From the NCBI GenBank assembly GCA_963921195.1, contig OY992540.1:55870844-55934843 (forward strand): a stretch of 64,000 bases of DNA. The letters run 5' to 3'. Below are positions 11,019 to 22,860 of this stretch, in pieces (position 1 is the stretch's first letter; each line of letters opens with the position of its first letter). The translations under genes were made by a program, and so were the position numbers. The notes beneath the pieces are model-generated. The model was not told the DNA's origin. It did no database searches and saw only the letters and a program-made list of their open reading frames with translations. This DNA is from Pegoplata infirma (taxonomy: Eukaryota; Arthropoda; Insecta; Diptera; Anthomyiidae).

Positions 11019-12220
11019 CAGCGACGTATCCAGGAATTTGAAAACGGGGGGGCACAACTTTCAAATTTTTTTTAGTCATCGCCGATTTAACTATGACTAC
11101 ACCCCCTATTTAACCCCTATTTATCCCCCCCCCCCCCGTATTTATTGCTTCACGTAAGAGTCATAAGCGAGAGCCATAAAAATTTCTGTTTTGACAGATT
11201 TTTCTGCTGACTCGACCTAGATTATCCAAACAGAAATTTAGCAAATCGCGTCTGCTAAAATCAGCAGATCCTCATATGGATCAAAATGGGTGTATTTTGG
11301 GCAAATTTTTGAGGTTTAAGTATTTTTGAGTATAGTTTGAAAACTTTGTTCATTTATGCAATTTTAACCCAGAAAAAGTGCTAGATTGAAAATTTTAGAT
11401 TTATATCCAAAAATTGTTGTTAGATATTCCAAATTCATACTCAGTAAAAAGTCTGGTGATCGCGCTGTTTTAGATTTTAGCTTGTTCCGTAGTACCATGT
11501 GATGATTTTGCTATAAAAGAGATTCAAAATTTAAGATTTTTTTGATAGAAAAAGTATCAGCATCTAAAAATTTTTTATATAAAATTTCTTTCAGAATCTG
11601 ATATATTTTTGTATAAAAATATTTGAGAATATGAAAATTTTACTATGGAAAATATAGTTTGGAATCTGATAGTTTGTCTATAAAAAAAACTAAGAATTTC
11701 AAAATTTTCTATAGATAAAATGTTTCAGAATCCTACAATTTTTCAATAAGAAACAAAAAATTCCCAAAATATAACAATTTCCCTGACGAAAAAATGTATT
11801 AGAATCTGAAAATGTTTCTAAAAAAATGCTTTCAGAATCTGAGAATCTCCTATAGATATAATATTTCAGAATCTCACAATTTAATCTTAGAATCTTGTAG
11901 TTTTAAATTTTTTTAGACACTTTTTAAAATTTTTTTTTTATTATCCTGATGCATAATTTTTATTGGATAAAACCATTTTATGTGTTTCTTAAACATATTT
12001 TACAGATATTTCGATATAAATGGCTTTTTAGAAATGAAATTAGATTACGCTCTTGAGTTTCTATAAAAAAACTAAAATCTTTTCTTTAAAAACCAAAATA
12101 TTTTGATTCCTGTGTATTTTTTTGTACAATGCGTTGCAGTGTATTAATTTTTTAAAAATTTTCAAATCGAAAAGGGGGGGGACACGTGCCCCTTGTGCCC
12201 ACCCCCTGTATACGTCCATG
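11019..12220. mobile_element. hAT-like non-autonomous element, 8-bp target duplication
   Basis: The left end CAGCGACGTATCCAGG is mirrored by CCTGTATACGTCCATG at the right (12205-12220), an imperfect 16-bp inverted repeat. Both sides are flanked by TGTCTCAA (11011-11018 and 12221-12228), an 8-bp direct repeat as left by hAT transposases. The same 8 bases are part of the host minisatellite unit, which weakens but does not remove that evidence. The G-run GGGGGGG near the left end and matching C-runs near both ends are subterminal features. No transposase frame. Confidence 0.75.
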
Positions 12221-12740
12221 TGTCTCAAAATCATAAGCTTTTTCTTTACGAAAAACGACTCAGAATCTGAGACTTTCTCTATACGAGAAGTGTCCCAGAA
12301 TCTGAGACTTTTTGTATACCAAAAATTTCTCAGAATCTGAGACTTTTTCTATGCAAAAAATGTCTCAAAATATAAGGATTTTTCTATAAGAAAAATGTCT
12401 CAAGATAGGATACTTTTTCTATACAAAAAATTTATCCGAATATGAGACTTTTTCTTAACGAAAATATCCTAGAATCTGAGTCATGACAATGAAATCTGAA
12501 TTGTCTCAGAACGTGTGACTTTTTCTATACGAAAAATGTCTCAGAATCTGAGACTTTGGTTACAATAAGTGTGTTTTAAAATCTGAAACTTTTTATTTTG
12601 GAAAAACATATATGTGTATGAACTTTAGACTTTTAGAATCTCAGAATCTGAACCTTTTTCTGTTCAATCTGAAATTTTCTATGTAGGAAAAATTTCTATG
12701 ACTTTGAGACTTTTGATATAGAAAAAGTCTCAGATGTATA
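12221..12740. repeat. Degenerate 35-bp minisatellite, right part
   Basis: Continuation of the array from 10705. About a dozen units such as 'ctcagaatctgagacttt' with variable linkers, ending near the 'tacactcaaaaaa' at 12739. Confidence 0.75.
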
Positions 12741-13480
12741 CACTCAAAAAATTATGTCATTAACTGTTTGTAGTTTATTTCAAAAGTTTTAAGTTTGGTC
12801 GTTTTTAAAAGAAAAAAGATTTGTTCAATGTTCAGTTTTTTTAAATGGCTATTTCTGTTCTTTGATTCAAAAATAACAACATTAAAAATAAAGATTTTCA
12901 TTAGTATTCAATTTTTAAAGCCATTTATTTTTGTTCTGTAAGTAAAAATATGTGATTCTTCTTTAATTTTTAATGATTTGTGTACGTTTTTTTTTTTTTA
13001 ATTGCTGGCTTTTTTAAAGATAAATCATTAGTTTTTTCCTACTTGTGTTGGTTATTTTTTTGTAGACAAAAAATTAAAAAAAATTATTTATAGAAATATA
13101 AAAACAAATTTGTATCAAGTGACTTTGGCACGATGGGTAGAGTGTCTGGCCAGAATGTAGTTGAATGCGGTATCGATTCCCCAATTTTTTTTTTTAAAAA
13201 ATTTTAAAGTAAAATTCTATAGAAAAATTGAAAAACAACCTATGAAATCATTAATTTTTAATGTTTTCGAAGGTAAGTTTTTTTGAATTTGTTGGTAAAA
13301 ATAACAAAACAATCATTAATTTTTAATGTTTTCGTAGGATATTTTTTTTTCAAATTTGTTGGTAAAAAAATGAAAGTGACGTTATTTTTTAATGTTCAAT
13401 GTTATTTATTTTAGAAAATTTTATATTTTATAACAGTAAAAAAATAAATTTTGATGTTTGTAAAAACAAATGAATGATTG
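12741..13480. other. Possible TA-flanked MITE start with interior repeats; right end not found
   Basis: TA followed by CACTCAAAAAA at 12739-12751 resembles the end of the MITE family at 5808 and 55064. Short motifs such as 'aatcattaatttttaatg' and 'ttttcgaaggtaagttttt' recur inside. A tRNA-like segment lies at 13123-13183. I could not find a matching right end. Confidence 0.35.
13123..13183 (+). repeat. tRNA-like segment
   Basis: TGGCACGATGG (13126-13136) fits an A box, followed by 'gtagagtgtctggcc'. GGTATCGATTCC near 13169 is a disturbed B box. The segment is too short and poorly paired for a functional tRNA. Likely tRNA-derived. Confidence 0.4.
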
Positions 13481-13489
13481 TAGAACATT

Positions 13490-13795
13490 TTAACCCCTTA
13501 AAGCTCGTTTTAGTGGTGTTCTATGAGAGTATTTGTAAAAAGAACAAAAATTACCCCTTAAAATGGGAGATAGAGGGTTAATATGTTTTAAGGAATGAAC
13601 CGCCATCAAATTTCACTGAAGACATGCCTCAATATTATTTACCTAAGAACTAGATTTAATAATTGATTTTTGAGTTATTTAAAACGTTATTTAAAAAAAA
13701 TTAAAAACTCAGAGGGCCACAAAACAAGAACTCGAACTAAGTTTTTAAAATCCTTCGGCAGTTTTACAAAATCGTGTTGCACAGTGAAATCAGTA
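13490..13795. mobile_element. Fragment of a MITE ending GTTGCACAGTG
   Basis: It contains 'aaccccttaaagc', 'gggagatagagggttaat', 'gaaccgccatcaaatttcac', 'agaactcgaactaagttt' and the terminal 'tcgtgttgcacagtg'. Fuller copies occur at 18200-19515 and 26090-27255. The open frame at 13670-13966 runs over this repeat and is not considered a gene. Confidence 0.6.
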
Positions 13796-14665
13796 TCTTC
13801 GATATATCGCCGAAAAGAAATTGCGGCGATACGGAAAATTATCATTTCAATAAAAAATCAAAGAAGTATTTTTCTTATATCGCCGTTCTCTCATACGAAC
13901 GATATTTTGGCGATAAACAAAATAAATAATATTGAAAATGTTTATTTCTTTGTCAATTTAAAATAAATTAAAGAATATAAATTTGGCCGAAAAACACAAA
14001 TTTGCGTTCAAAGATAAAATATAAAAATCAGGGAATGTTGCTGATATATTTTTCAGGTGAATGCAATTGTTTTTAGTCCTGTTAACATGACCAAAATATG
14101 AATGAAAATATAATTTCAGCTTCAGGGAATCGATATATCGTTGGCTTAGTCGGCAAACCTGTCAAGTCCATTTTTAATTTTTGATTTTAGGATGGACAAA
14201 AACTTTTTAACTTTTTTTTAGGTTGACTTTTTTTTAAGTTTATAAACGTAGTTTTTTTCCTTAGATCACCATATTTAAATTTATATTTATTCATTTTTTT
14301 TTCAAATGATGTATTTTGAATTACACAATACATACTAAATTGAAATCTCAATTTTTATAAAAATGGACTTGACAGATTTGCCGACTAAGCCAACGATATG
14401 TAGATATCGCCGGTTTATCATTTTGGTGATATTCCGGCGATACATACAAATCTATTATTTTTCGTTTATACGATTATCTGGCGATATTGCCCTTTTATCG
14501 CCAAGACGAACCGTTTTCGTATCGCTGGGATGTATTGCCGCCGGGTAACAGTTTCTATCGAAAGGTGTATCGCCGGCGATACGAATTCGATAATTGCCGC
14601 AGTAACATTTATCGTATCGGCAATACAACCGACGAATCGATGTCGTATCGTTTTGTTTGCAGGGT
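13796..14665. repeat. Region dense in ATATCGCC/GGCGATA motifs
   Basis: Motifs such as 'gatatatcgccg', 'ggcgatacg' and 'tatcgccggcgatac' recur in both orientations on either side of a nested MITE (14139-14395). This looks like the subterminal repeat region of a DNA element, with locally higher GC than its surroundings. The open frames at 14363-14723 follow from this motif repetition. Confidence 0.5.
14139..14395. mobile_element. 257-bp MITE with near-perfect 36-bp inverted ends
   Basis: The left end reads CGTTGGCTTAGTCGGCAAAC and continues 'ctgtcaagtccattttt'. The right end is its reverse complement with a single mismatch in the first ~36 bases. A 4-bp ATAT sits on both sides, though the host is itself ATAT-rich so the target duplication is ambiguous. 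No coding capacity. Confidence 0.75.
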
Positions 14666-14719
14666 TGTGAATAATATGAAAAAATATTATAAAAAAAAGT
14701 ATAAAAAAAAATTCTCAAA

Positions 14720-15829
14720 ATAAAAAATTTCTAATTATATTTCATTTAATTTTTCTCACATCAAAACAAGTTTATATTATATCTATCATGTGTTAAATAG
14801 GATTCTTTATCATTTTCTTTAAAACAAAATCCTTTAGATTCTGAAACATGTTTAAATCTCTTTTATGAATTCCTTTTTGACATAGTCAGCAAACTCTGAA
14901 ATACCACTGTATCTAACCATTAAATTCCAACTGGCATTTACCTCCTACATATTGTACACACACTATTCCATTATTTTCCACTATATTACCAAGGTAACAA
15001 TAATAATGAACAACCGTATTTGGTATTTCCTTATTATTGTTCTTTGCATGAGTGTATGTTATTTTAAAGGACCTGGTAATTTGTTGCTTGTTGTTATAAT
15101 TAGTACAGTTTTTTTAATGCAATTTTGTTTTTTTTTTATGTTTCAATACAATTTTTTCATTACACTGTAATTTATACTTTTTTTTTATGGTGCATGCCAC
15201 GTTTTGTAATACCGTGGCAAAAGAATGACAAACAAACAAAAGTGTAGGAAAGTTAACAGAAAAAAATCTCAATTAAATTCATGACTTGACATTAAATATT
15301 GTAAAAAGTAGTAGTTGTTGCAAGAAATAAAGGAAAACAAAATTATAAAGGGAACAAAAAAAATGTGAAAAAAGTAGAAAAATGCATAATAATAAATTAT
15401 AGCAAAGGTCAGTAGTGAAATATTTTTTCTGTTAAATGCATAGTAAGACAATGAGTAAGAATAAATATTTCACAAAATTGTTTTAAAGTGAATTAAACAA
15501 TTTTTCTTTTTTTTTTAGTTTTTAACAAAGCGTATGAGTGCTATTAAGTATTTAAAATAAATTATTAAGTATACGTATATATAGATAATTGAGGGCTCAT
15601 GAAATGCAGAGATATGAATTAGTGTTAGTTTTTCTGGCTCATCGGAAATTTTTCAGAATTTAAACAAAAACATAATATAGTTGAAATAATAAAACCTCTT
15701 GGATCTTGGAAACACACCCCTCGACTTTTAGTCCTTAAATTCGACGGAAAGAAAAATTAATAGCAAATCAAAAATTAAAATCCAAAATAGTCAAGTCATA
15801 AAGGTTTTGAATTAAAATTAAAAAAAATA
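14720..15829. other. AT-rich DNA, no gene seen
   Basis: Possibly low-copy sequence. The small frames at 14952-15170 and 15269-15451 encode hydrophobic, simple peptides without recognised domains. I see no splice-framed coding pattern. Confidence 0.45.
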
Positions 15830-16022
15830 TTTTTAATTTTTTAAAAATTTAAGACATCAGGGTTCGTTTTGACTAGTTTCATATCATCCAGTTATTATTA
15901 TAACCCTCAGAAAACTTTTAATGTAAAATATATTCAGTTAATAGTCAATTACACTCTATATATGAAAATTATTAACAGATCGCAGCCGTCAAGGATTGAA
16001 CCCATGATTTGGGACGGAAATC
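15830..16022 (-). mobile_element. SINE-like element (tRNA-derived), copy on minus strand
   Basis: The minus strand reads 'atgggttcaatccttgacgg' (B-box-like GGTTCAATCC), 'ctgcgatctgttaataattt', 'attgactattaactgaata', 'acattaaaagttttctga', 'atgtcttaaatttt'. The same order occurs on the plus strand at 25800-26020. The shared body downstream of a B box fits a tRNA-derived SINE. Confidence 0.6.
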
Positions 16023-16374
16023 CCCATAGGCAAAATTAAAAAAGAAGAGGAAAAACAGACAAGGAATTTTCTAAAAAAATTTCTGAAGAAAAAAAATCTT
16101 GAAATACGAAAATTTTCGTAGAAAAAAATCAGAAAATTTTTATAACGGAAATTTTTTAATTTTTTAAGGAAAAATGTGACTTGTACTGGAAATTTTCTGT
16201 GAAAAAATATCTGTCAATCTGATTATGAATTTTGGTATAAAAAAATGACACTTGGTCAGCGGATCAAAATTATTATATTAATTTTATATTAGAACATTAA
16301 TATTTTTTTTTTGGAGAAATGATTCAAAAACTAAAATTCTTGAATGTCCTTAAATTTAAAGGTCGCAGAGTTTA
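16023..16374. other. AT-rich DNA, no gene seen
   Basis: Degenerate A/T-rich sequence with repeated 'gaaaattttc' motifs. No feature supported. Confidence 0.4.
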
Positions 16375-16853
16375 ATAATTTTTCTACACACAAATAAAAA
16401 CTTTGTCAAATTTCTAGGAAAAGTCTCGTAATGCCATTTTACCAATATTTGACAGTTTTTCTTGTTTTTTAACAAACAAATTTGGATCGAAATTTACATT
16501 AATTTTGTAATTTTACAATTTTTTTTGTAAATTTCCAAGATAATTTTACAAAAGAAATCTAGTAAATTCACGAGAAATTATTGTAATTTTATTGTGCGAA
16601 AAAAAACTGTAAATTGACAATTTTATTGGTAAAAAGCTTGTAAAATTACAAAATTATAGGTAAAAAATTTGTAAAATTATTGGGAATTCTCGTAAAATTG
16701 GAGGTAGCAAAAAATCTAGTAAAATTACGAAACCTCCTTGTAAATTCTACCTTGTCAAAAACTTTGTAAATTTACAATTTTGTTGGTAAAAACCTGCTAA
16801 AACTACAAAATTATTGGTAAAAAAATTTAAAAATTCTAATTCTGAGTTTAATA
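16375..16853. repeat. Degenerate GTAAAATTAC repeat region
   Basis: The motifs 'gtaaaattacaaaattat', 'ggtaaaaa' and 'ttgtaaatttac' recur many times, in both orientations, across about 450 bp. Probably the interior of an old inverted-repeat element. Boundaries not resolved. Confidence 0.45.
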
Positions 16854-18196
16854 CACTCAAAAAAAAAAAACTGTAACGTTAGAAAAAAAAGCTTGTAAAC
16901 CTACAAAAAAATTTAATGATTTTGAACCCACAATTTTTTTTGTAAATTTAGCAAAAATGTTTTTATTTCAACTTACAAGGGAAGTGTCACCCGCGGATCT
17001 TTATGGAATTGATTTCATTTTGTAGAGCAGAAAAAATAAAGGGACACGTATTTTTTTTAGCGGCCCAAATTCATATTTAGGGGGCAAAAAGGTGGGGAGA
17101 AGACAAGGCCATTTTTTAGTTTTTTTCGTTTATCTCCTATATTATGCAAAGAAACCTAGTCATGTTATATACCAAATGAAAGGTCTTTGGAAAACATATT
17201 TACTTCTCGTCATATTGAGTAAAATACCAAAATTTTGGGACATTTTTGTTAATAAGTCGAAAAATATTAACTTCTTTGGCCCGTTGTTAACACCACGAGA
17301 TAGGTATTTTTAATACCTTTAATCTGATACCACACATGCCTATATTAATTTTGTTTAAATAGGCGTAAATCGTAAAATACTAAAATAAGTCAATTTCCCC
17401 CCATGCTAATCGACTCCCCTAAAAATGACTTCGGGCCGCTAAAAAAAATACGTGTCTAATTAATTTTCGTTCTTAACAACATATCCAAATTTCATGAAGA
17501 TCGGAGGTTGGCACCAGGGAGACTTCCCTTGTTAGTTCATAGACATTTAGGGACCCCATTGGGGTCCGATAGGCCTAGACCTATTTGGGTTCCCTAAAAA
17601 TCGTCATAGTTTTTGATCCAAAATTTGTGTCTGTTTCGCTCTACCTTGCTTAGTTTTTGAGATACGTGATTTTAGGGGACCACTGGGGTTTTGAGAATTA
17701 AAAAACTCGTTAACTTCAAAAATATTACTCGGAAAGCCTTCGGACTTTTTGTTGTGTCAGCAATATTTACCGAGATATAAGCATTTTAAAATTATCGGGA
17801 ATTTTGACTTTTTTGGATCCAAAGTTAGGACCTATTATGGTCGACACATATGAAGAGGACCGGCGATACTATGGCGAGCCCGAGAACCAAAAATTGCCTC
17901 CATTTTGCTCTATCTGGCTTAGTTTCCGAGATAGCGCCATTTTAAGGTTTCTTAAAAAAAAAATACAATTTATTTTTGCTAATATTAGCAAAAAAGCTTG
18001 TAAAAATTAGGTCAACTCAATTTTAAATTTAGCAAAAAAATTAGTTAAAATTTTGTTTAAAATTGCTGATGTGCGAAATGAAGTTTACAAGATGTTTTTG
18101 CTAACATGCTAATCTCAACTAAAAATTTGCTAAAGGTTAGTTTAATAGCATCAGCAAAAAAAAAATAGTAAATCTACTAATGTATTAATTTGGGTA
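16854..18196. mobile_element. TA-flanked MITE, ends CACTCAAAAAAA (copy 2, opposite orientation)
   Basis: The left end CACTCAAAAAAAAAAA follows TA at 16852-16853. The right end TTTGGGTA is a mutated match to TTTGAGTG, followed by TA. The segment 17540-18180 matches 5810-6540 in reverse orientation, including 'tttgctctatctggcttagt' and the TTAGCAAAA motifs. Interrupted by a 556-bp element at 16976. The small frame at 17804-18010 lies within the shared non-coding core. Confidence 0.75.
16976..17531. mobile_element. 556-bp element with CAAGGGAAGT ends, TTA target duplication
   Basis: The ends CAAGGGAAGTGTCACC and the reverse complement of GGAGACTTCCCTTG match. TTA lies at 16973-16975 and 17532-17534. 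Copy 1 of the host (6551-6600) shows the uninterrupted site, supporting a 3-bp duplication. Further inside, 'acacgtattttttttagcgg' (about 17044) is mirrored near 17430-17455. A 3-bp duplication occurs in PIF/Harbinger and CACTA types but these ends do not identify either. The open frame at 17092-17313 has no domain. Confidence 0.75.
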
Positions 18197-18199
18197 TAA

Positions 18200-19515
18200 T
18201 GTCAAGGCATGTCTTCAGTAAAATTTGATGGTGGTTTTTTTCTTAGAATATATTAACCCTCTATCTCCCATGTTTAGGGGTCATTTTGGTCCTTTTTCAA
18301 ATATCCGCATAGAATACAAATAAAACGTGCGTTTAAAGGGTTAAAATGTTGTACAAAAATTTTTTGCATAAAATTTTACTAGAAGTTGCCAAAGATCATA
18401 AGTTCGTGCGAAAATTGCAAAATGCTTCAAAAAGTAAAATTGTAAATTATCCTTTACTATTAAATTGTTTTTCATCAAAGTCTAATAAAATAAGTCAAAA
18501 AATATTTTAAAATTTTGCTTCTGACAAAAATTACGACAATAGGTGTCTTCAAAGAAATTTGATGGCGGTTATTTTCTTAGAACATTTTAAACCTCTTCTC
18601 CCATTTTTAGGGGTCATTTTGGCCCTTTTTTTTAAATATCCTCTTAGAACATGAGTAAAGCATGCGTTTATAGGGTTAAATGTTTTACAAACATTTACTG
18701 CATCAAAATTTACTATGGGTTGTCGAAGGTCAAAAGTTCGTGCGATTTAAGCAAATGTTTAAAAAAGGAAAATTTTAAGTTATCGTAATTAATTAAATTA
18801 TTTTTCACTAAACTACTTTATATTTTTACTTTTAAAAGCATTCTGCACTTTTCGCAAGTAGTTGTGACCTTTGTGTGTAGAACATTTTATGAGGGAATTT
18901 GGCAAAAGGACAAAAATTACCCCTAAAATGGGAGATAGAGGGTTAGTTTGTTTTAAGAAAAGAACCGCCATCAAATTTCAGTAAAGGCAAATATTTTTTC
19001 GACTTATTTCACACGGCTTTGATGAAAAACAATTTAATAGTATTTGATAATTTACAATTTTACTTTTTTAAGTCTTTTGAACTTTTCGCACGAACTTTTG
19101 ATCTTCGGCAACCCCTAGTGAAATTTGATGCAGAAATATTTTTTAGAACATTTCAACCCTTTAAACGCAATTCTTATTGGTGTTCTCTGAGGATATTTGA
19201 AAGAAGGACCAAAATGACCCCAAAAAATAAGAAATAGAAGACTAATTTATTCTAAGAAAAGAACAGCCATACATTTTTACTGAAGACATGTTCTAATATT
19301 ATTTACCTGAGAATAAGATTTAATACTTATTTTTAACCTATTCAAAATGCCTTTTAAAAAATAGAAAAACTTCAGTAGGCCATAAAAAAAGAACTCGAGC
19401 TAAGTTTTCAAAACCCTTCGGGCCTTCGGGGGTTTTTCTCTACTGTTGGTATATTTTAATTTTAATTTTTTTTGATGGGATCCAAGATACAAAGTCGTGT
19501 TGCACAGTGTAATTT
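18200..19515. mobile_element. MITE-like element ending GTTGCACAGTG, with internal alternating repeats
   Basis: A block of ~350 bp recurs several times in alternating orientation. It contains 'catcaaatttcactgaag' or its complement, 'aaccctctatctccca', 'ggggtcattttggtcctttt', 'aaagggttaaaatgtt' and 'aaaagttcgtgcgaa'. The right end is 'acaaagtcgtgttgcacagtg'. The copy at 26090-27255 has the same layout. This suggests an element with internally duplicated arms. The left end is not clearly marked. Confidence 0.65.
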
Positions 19516-20190
19516 ACCATCACTTTAAAAGGGCATTGTGGAGGGTACTAATGAATTCGGTCAAGTCGAATTTAACTTTTCTACTTGTTGTCGTATTGAA
19601 ATCTTAAATCCAGATCAAATAGGTTATTTATATATTAATATACCTACTCCTAGTTTTTTTTTGCAAAATATAATCCAAACTTACAAATTTTTTTTTATAA
19701 AAATTTTTCTTTCTATCTCTTTTCAGATTCATATTAATCAAACCAACAATCAAAATTATTAAAATGCCATTTTCCTTAAACATGTATATCTAAACGGTAT
19801 GTGTTATAATATTTATTTATAAAATCATACAAAATGCATTTAATCTTTTGAGTTGCATCAAACAGTAAACAAATCATAGTAATAATAATTTTGTTCTTGA
19901 TACCCGGAAAATCACGTCTTTATATATTTGTGTTTGCTTTCTTATCCTGTTATGGCAACTTAACAGTTATTTTAAACCCAAACACGAATAGACAACACCA
20001 CCACCGCCCACAAATAACGCCGCTCCACCGCATATATCACTGATGAAATATGGATTTTATACAGATATTATGCAGTTATTTCTTAGTGCTGCTAACAAGA
20101 ACATATGGTAAGTGGAAAATTTTTGAATTGTTTGTTTTTTTTTTGGTAGTACTCTTAGGAAAATTGGAAAATTCATGATATGTTTGTGAG
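19516..20190. other. Partial DINE-like end, then unclassified DNA
   Basis: At 19510-19590 'gggcattgtggagggtac', 'attcggtcaagtcgaattta' and 'cttttctacttgttg' match the end of the element at 54450-54517. Beyond it, no gene is recognised. Confidence 0.45.
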
Positions 20191-20364
20191 TATTTACCTT
20201 AGGGGTATAACTTTAAATATTTAATGCAAATAAATACCATTATATTGAAATTGGATACATTTTTTAATAAAGTAAAATTTAAGTTAGGTCCCTTATGGAT
20301 GTAAAACAAATTTTTTTCGAATTTTTTACTCAGTAAAAAATAAGATAAAAAAATTTTATTTCTA

Positions 20365-21030
20365 ATTGAGTAAAAATCAAGTGAGAGTGTTAAATTCGGC
20401 TGTGCCGGAACTTTTTTACCATCCAACATGTAAAAAAATAATTACACGGGCTTTTTTTTGGGGGGTGCTTCGACGGGGGCTCTGGGGACACCTCCCCCTC
20501 CCGAAAAATGTTTAGTAATTCATTTATTATGCTTGTTAAACTAAAATTAAAAAATTTTATCATTATTAAAACTATTTTTTATATCCACGCCCTTAAAAAG
20601 GGGGGGAGCAAAAAAAAAAATTGTTAGTCCCCCGGGTCCTAATGCAGGACTCTGAACTTCCTCTAGCATAAAAATGTGTCATGTGTCTGACAAAAATTCA
20701 AAAAAGTCGAAAAAATTGTGTTTTTCAAAAGTGGGTTTAGTTCTTCAAAGGGGGACTTTTTTCCCTGGTCCGATTTTGCCCATTTACGAACTTAACCTGC
20801 CTAGGACCATAAGACATATTTGTGCAAAACTTCAGGAGGATAGCTCTTTTATTTTGGACTGCAGTGTGCCATCTACAGACAGACGGACGGACGGACATTA
20901 ATAGAGTGTCTTATAATCGATTATGAGTCAATAATATTCATTTTTTATAGGGTCCCCGACCGATATTTCGATGCGTTACAAACTGAATGACAAAATGAGT
21001 ATTGCCCCATAATGTGGTTGGAGGGTATAA
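20365..21030. mobile_element. mini-me/DINE-1-like element, second type
   Basis: It contains 'aagtgagagtgttaaattcg', the small hairpin TTCGGCTGTGCCGGAA, and then (after a ~200-bp G/C-tract interruption at 20440-20640) 'ttcaaagggggacttttttc', 'cctggtccgattttgcccat', 'aacctgcctaggaccataag', a (GACA/GACG)n tract at 20877-20897, 'ccgaccgatatttcgatgcg' and a final 'ttggagggtataa'. The same order is seen at 60640-61156 and, inverted, at 28957-30840. Non-coding. Confidence 0.7.
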
Positions 21031-22190
21031 CAAGTAAGAAAACTATTGGTCCTGACGACCCCATATCATACACCAGTTTTTCCCGGAAAATGGGTCTGAA
21101 GTCCGAACATTTTCCGATTGGGTCTTCCTTTTGTCAAATCTTTAATAAGGGTAGAAAACACTTACAAATCAAATTTGAGTGAAATAGGCTCGTATTTGAT
21201 GCCAATAAAAGTGACTATCGGGCGACAATTTCATACGGGGCCTAAGTCCAAAAATGGTGTGATTATAATCAGATTTGATTGGGTTACGCGTAAACACACA
21301 CAAACAAAATTTTAATAAAATATTTTATATTTTCATGAAATCTTAGGTGTATGTCAATATCGGGAGGGTGGTTTGTATACATTGGCGTAGACAGGCCTGT
21401 CTGGGGGGCCAAGCACCCCCCAAAAAATTTTTTGCCCCCCCCCCAGAATTTGAATCATATACATTTTTTTTTTGTTAATTCAATGCATTTTTTCATTTTT
21501 GCAACAATTAGATTTATTTAAGCTAATAGTTTTCTATAGGAACAATTCAATTTAAACTCAAATTTTGCAAAAGTAAAATCTATACCTACAACGAAAGAGT
21601 TTTTCAGTTCTAAACATTTATGGGAAAAGGTTCTCAACTGTTAAAAAGTACTCAGAATCAAAATTAAAAAAAAAGAAAAATTTTAAACTGCTTTCGGAAT
21701 GCTTTGAACGCACGTTTTTTGTTAGAAAAAGGTCCTGATTTTTATTTAAAAAAAGTTTTTTTTTTAATATAAAATATAAATATAAAAAATGCTCTTCCTA
21801 CGCCAATGTTTGTATAGGGGCTAAAAGAAGAACTGGTACGATTCGCATAAAATTTGGAATGGTGAGTTGTAAACAAAAACACGTTTATCTGACAAATATC
21901 GAAAGGATACCCATTAAAATACTATTGTTAGGGTCATCTAACTCAAATTTAAAGAGAAAGTTTGTATGGGGACTTGGTAAAAATATGGACCGATTTTTTC
22001 CAATTTAAAATTAAAAGTTTCGACCTGTATCGTGTGCTCAACGTTTACGTAGACGAACAGAAGGACGAACATCGCTAAATCGACTCAAAAAGTGATTCTG
22101 AGTTGATCGGTACGCTTGAAGGTGGGTCTAGGACTAATGGGTGGGTCTAGGACCAATATTTCGATCGGTATGTGGATATTATAGTGATAT
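21031..22190 (+). mobile_element. mini-me/DINE-1-like element, interrupted by a hAT MITE
   Basis: It begins CAAGTAAGAAAACTATTGG exactly where the previous element's 'gggtataa' ends. It shares 'ttcccggaaaatgggt', 'tatcgggagggtggtttgta', 'catcgctaaatcgactcaaa' and 'ggtgggtctaggaccaatat' with the copies at 8350 and 52960. The GTCY tract is eroded here. A 429-bp insertion lies at 21380-21808. Confidence 0.7.
21380..21808. mobile_element. 429-bp hAT-type MITE, target duplication TTTGTATA
   Basis: The ends CATTGGCGTAG and CTACGCCAATG are perfect 11-bp inverted repeats. TTTGTATA precedes (21372-21379) and follows (21809-21816). The intact host copy near 53173 reads 'ggtttgtatggggac' with no insertion. 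An 8-bp duplication fits hAT. Subterminal C/G runs ('ggggggccaagcacccccc') are present. Non-coding. Confidence 0.85.
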
Positions 22191-22204
22191 CCATCTACCA
22201 GTTT

Positions 22205-22600
22205 GTCGATGAAAAAAGATTATAAAAAGATAACAAAATATTTGATGAAAAAAAAATTATGAAAAAAATATTGATAAAAAAAAAAATATTGATGAAAAAA
22301 AAAATTATTGATGAAAAAAAATATTGATAAAAAAAAAAATATTGATGAAAAAAAAATTACGACAAAAAAATATTGATGAAAAAAAATATTTATGAAAAAA
22401 AAATATTGATAAAAAAAAAAAATTGATCAAAGAAAAAAATATATTGAAAAAAAAAAATACTGATGAAAAAAAAAAAAAAATTATGACAAAAAAATGGTGA
22501 AAATGGTGATAAAAATATTGATTAAAAAAAAACATGAAAAACTATTGATGAAAAAAATATTGAAAAAAAAAATAATGACGAAAACGAGGTGAATTATTAT
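22205..22600. repeat. GATGAAAAAAATATT minisatellite array
   Basis: Some two dozen copies of a ~15-17-bp unit 'aatattgatgaaaaaa' with variable A-run lengths. It ends at 'gaggtgaattattatattat', a version of the junction that follows similar arrays at 36.6, 41.0 and 46.8 kb. The minus-strand frame at 22305-22535 is simply its translation (F/I/N-rich) and is not a gene. Confidence 0.8.
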
Positions 22601-22860
22601 ATTATCCAATTTACTAAATTTTTAGGTTTTAAGAAAATAAGTCGCCCTAAGTGGCAATAATAAGTATCTTTGGAAAAATGGCAACACCTAACATTTGTGT
22701 CTAAAATGTTGACCATGTCTGGCAATGTTTGCAAAATATGTACTTATGTAGATCAGAATTGATGAAGGAGAGGAAGAAGAATAATGATTACTAAAAATAA
22801 AAGTTTGTTTACACAAAATTACAATAACAACTCTTCTGTTAGAAAAAACAACAGCAACAA
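22601..22860. other. AT-rich DNA, no gene seen
   Basis: A 'taggttttaagaaaataag' stretch continues the array-junction family; the rest is unclassified. Confidence 0.4.

Noticed and set aside
20440..20640. A possible separate MITE with C/G runs inside the DINE-like element
   Set aside because: I could not find matching inverted ends or a target duplication, so it is noted only as an interruption.
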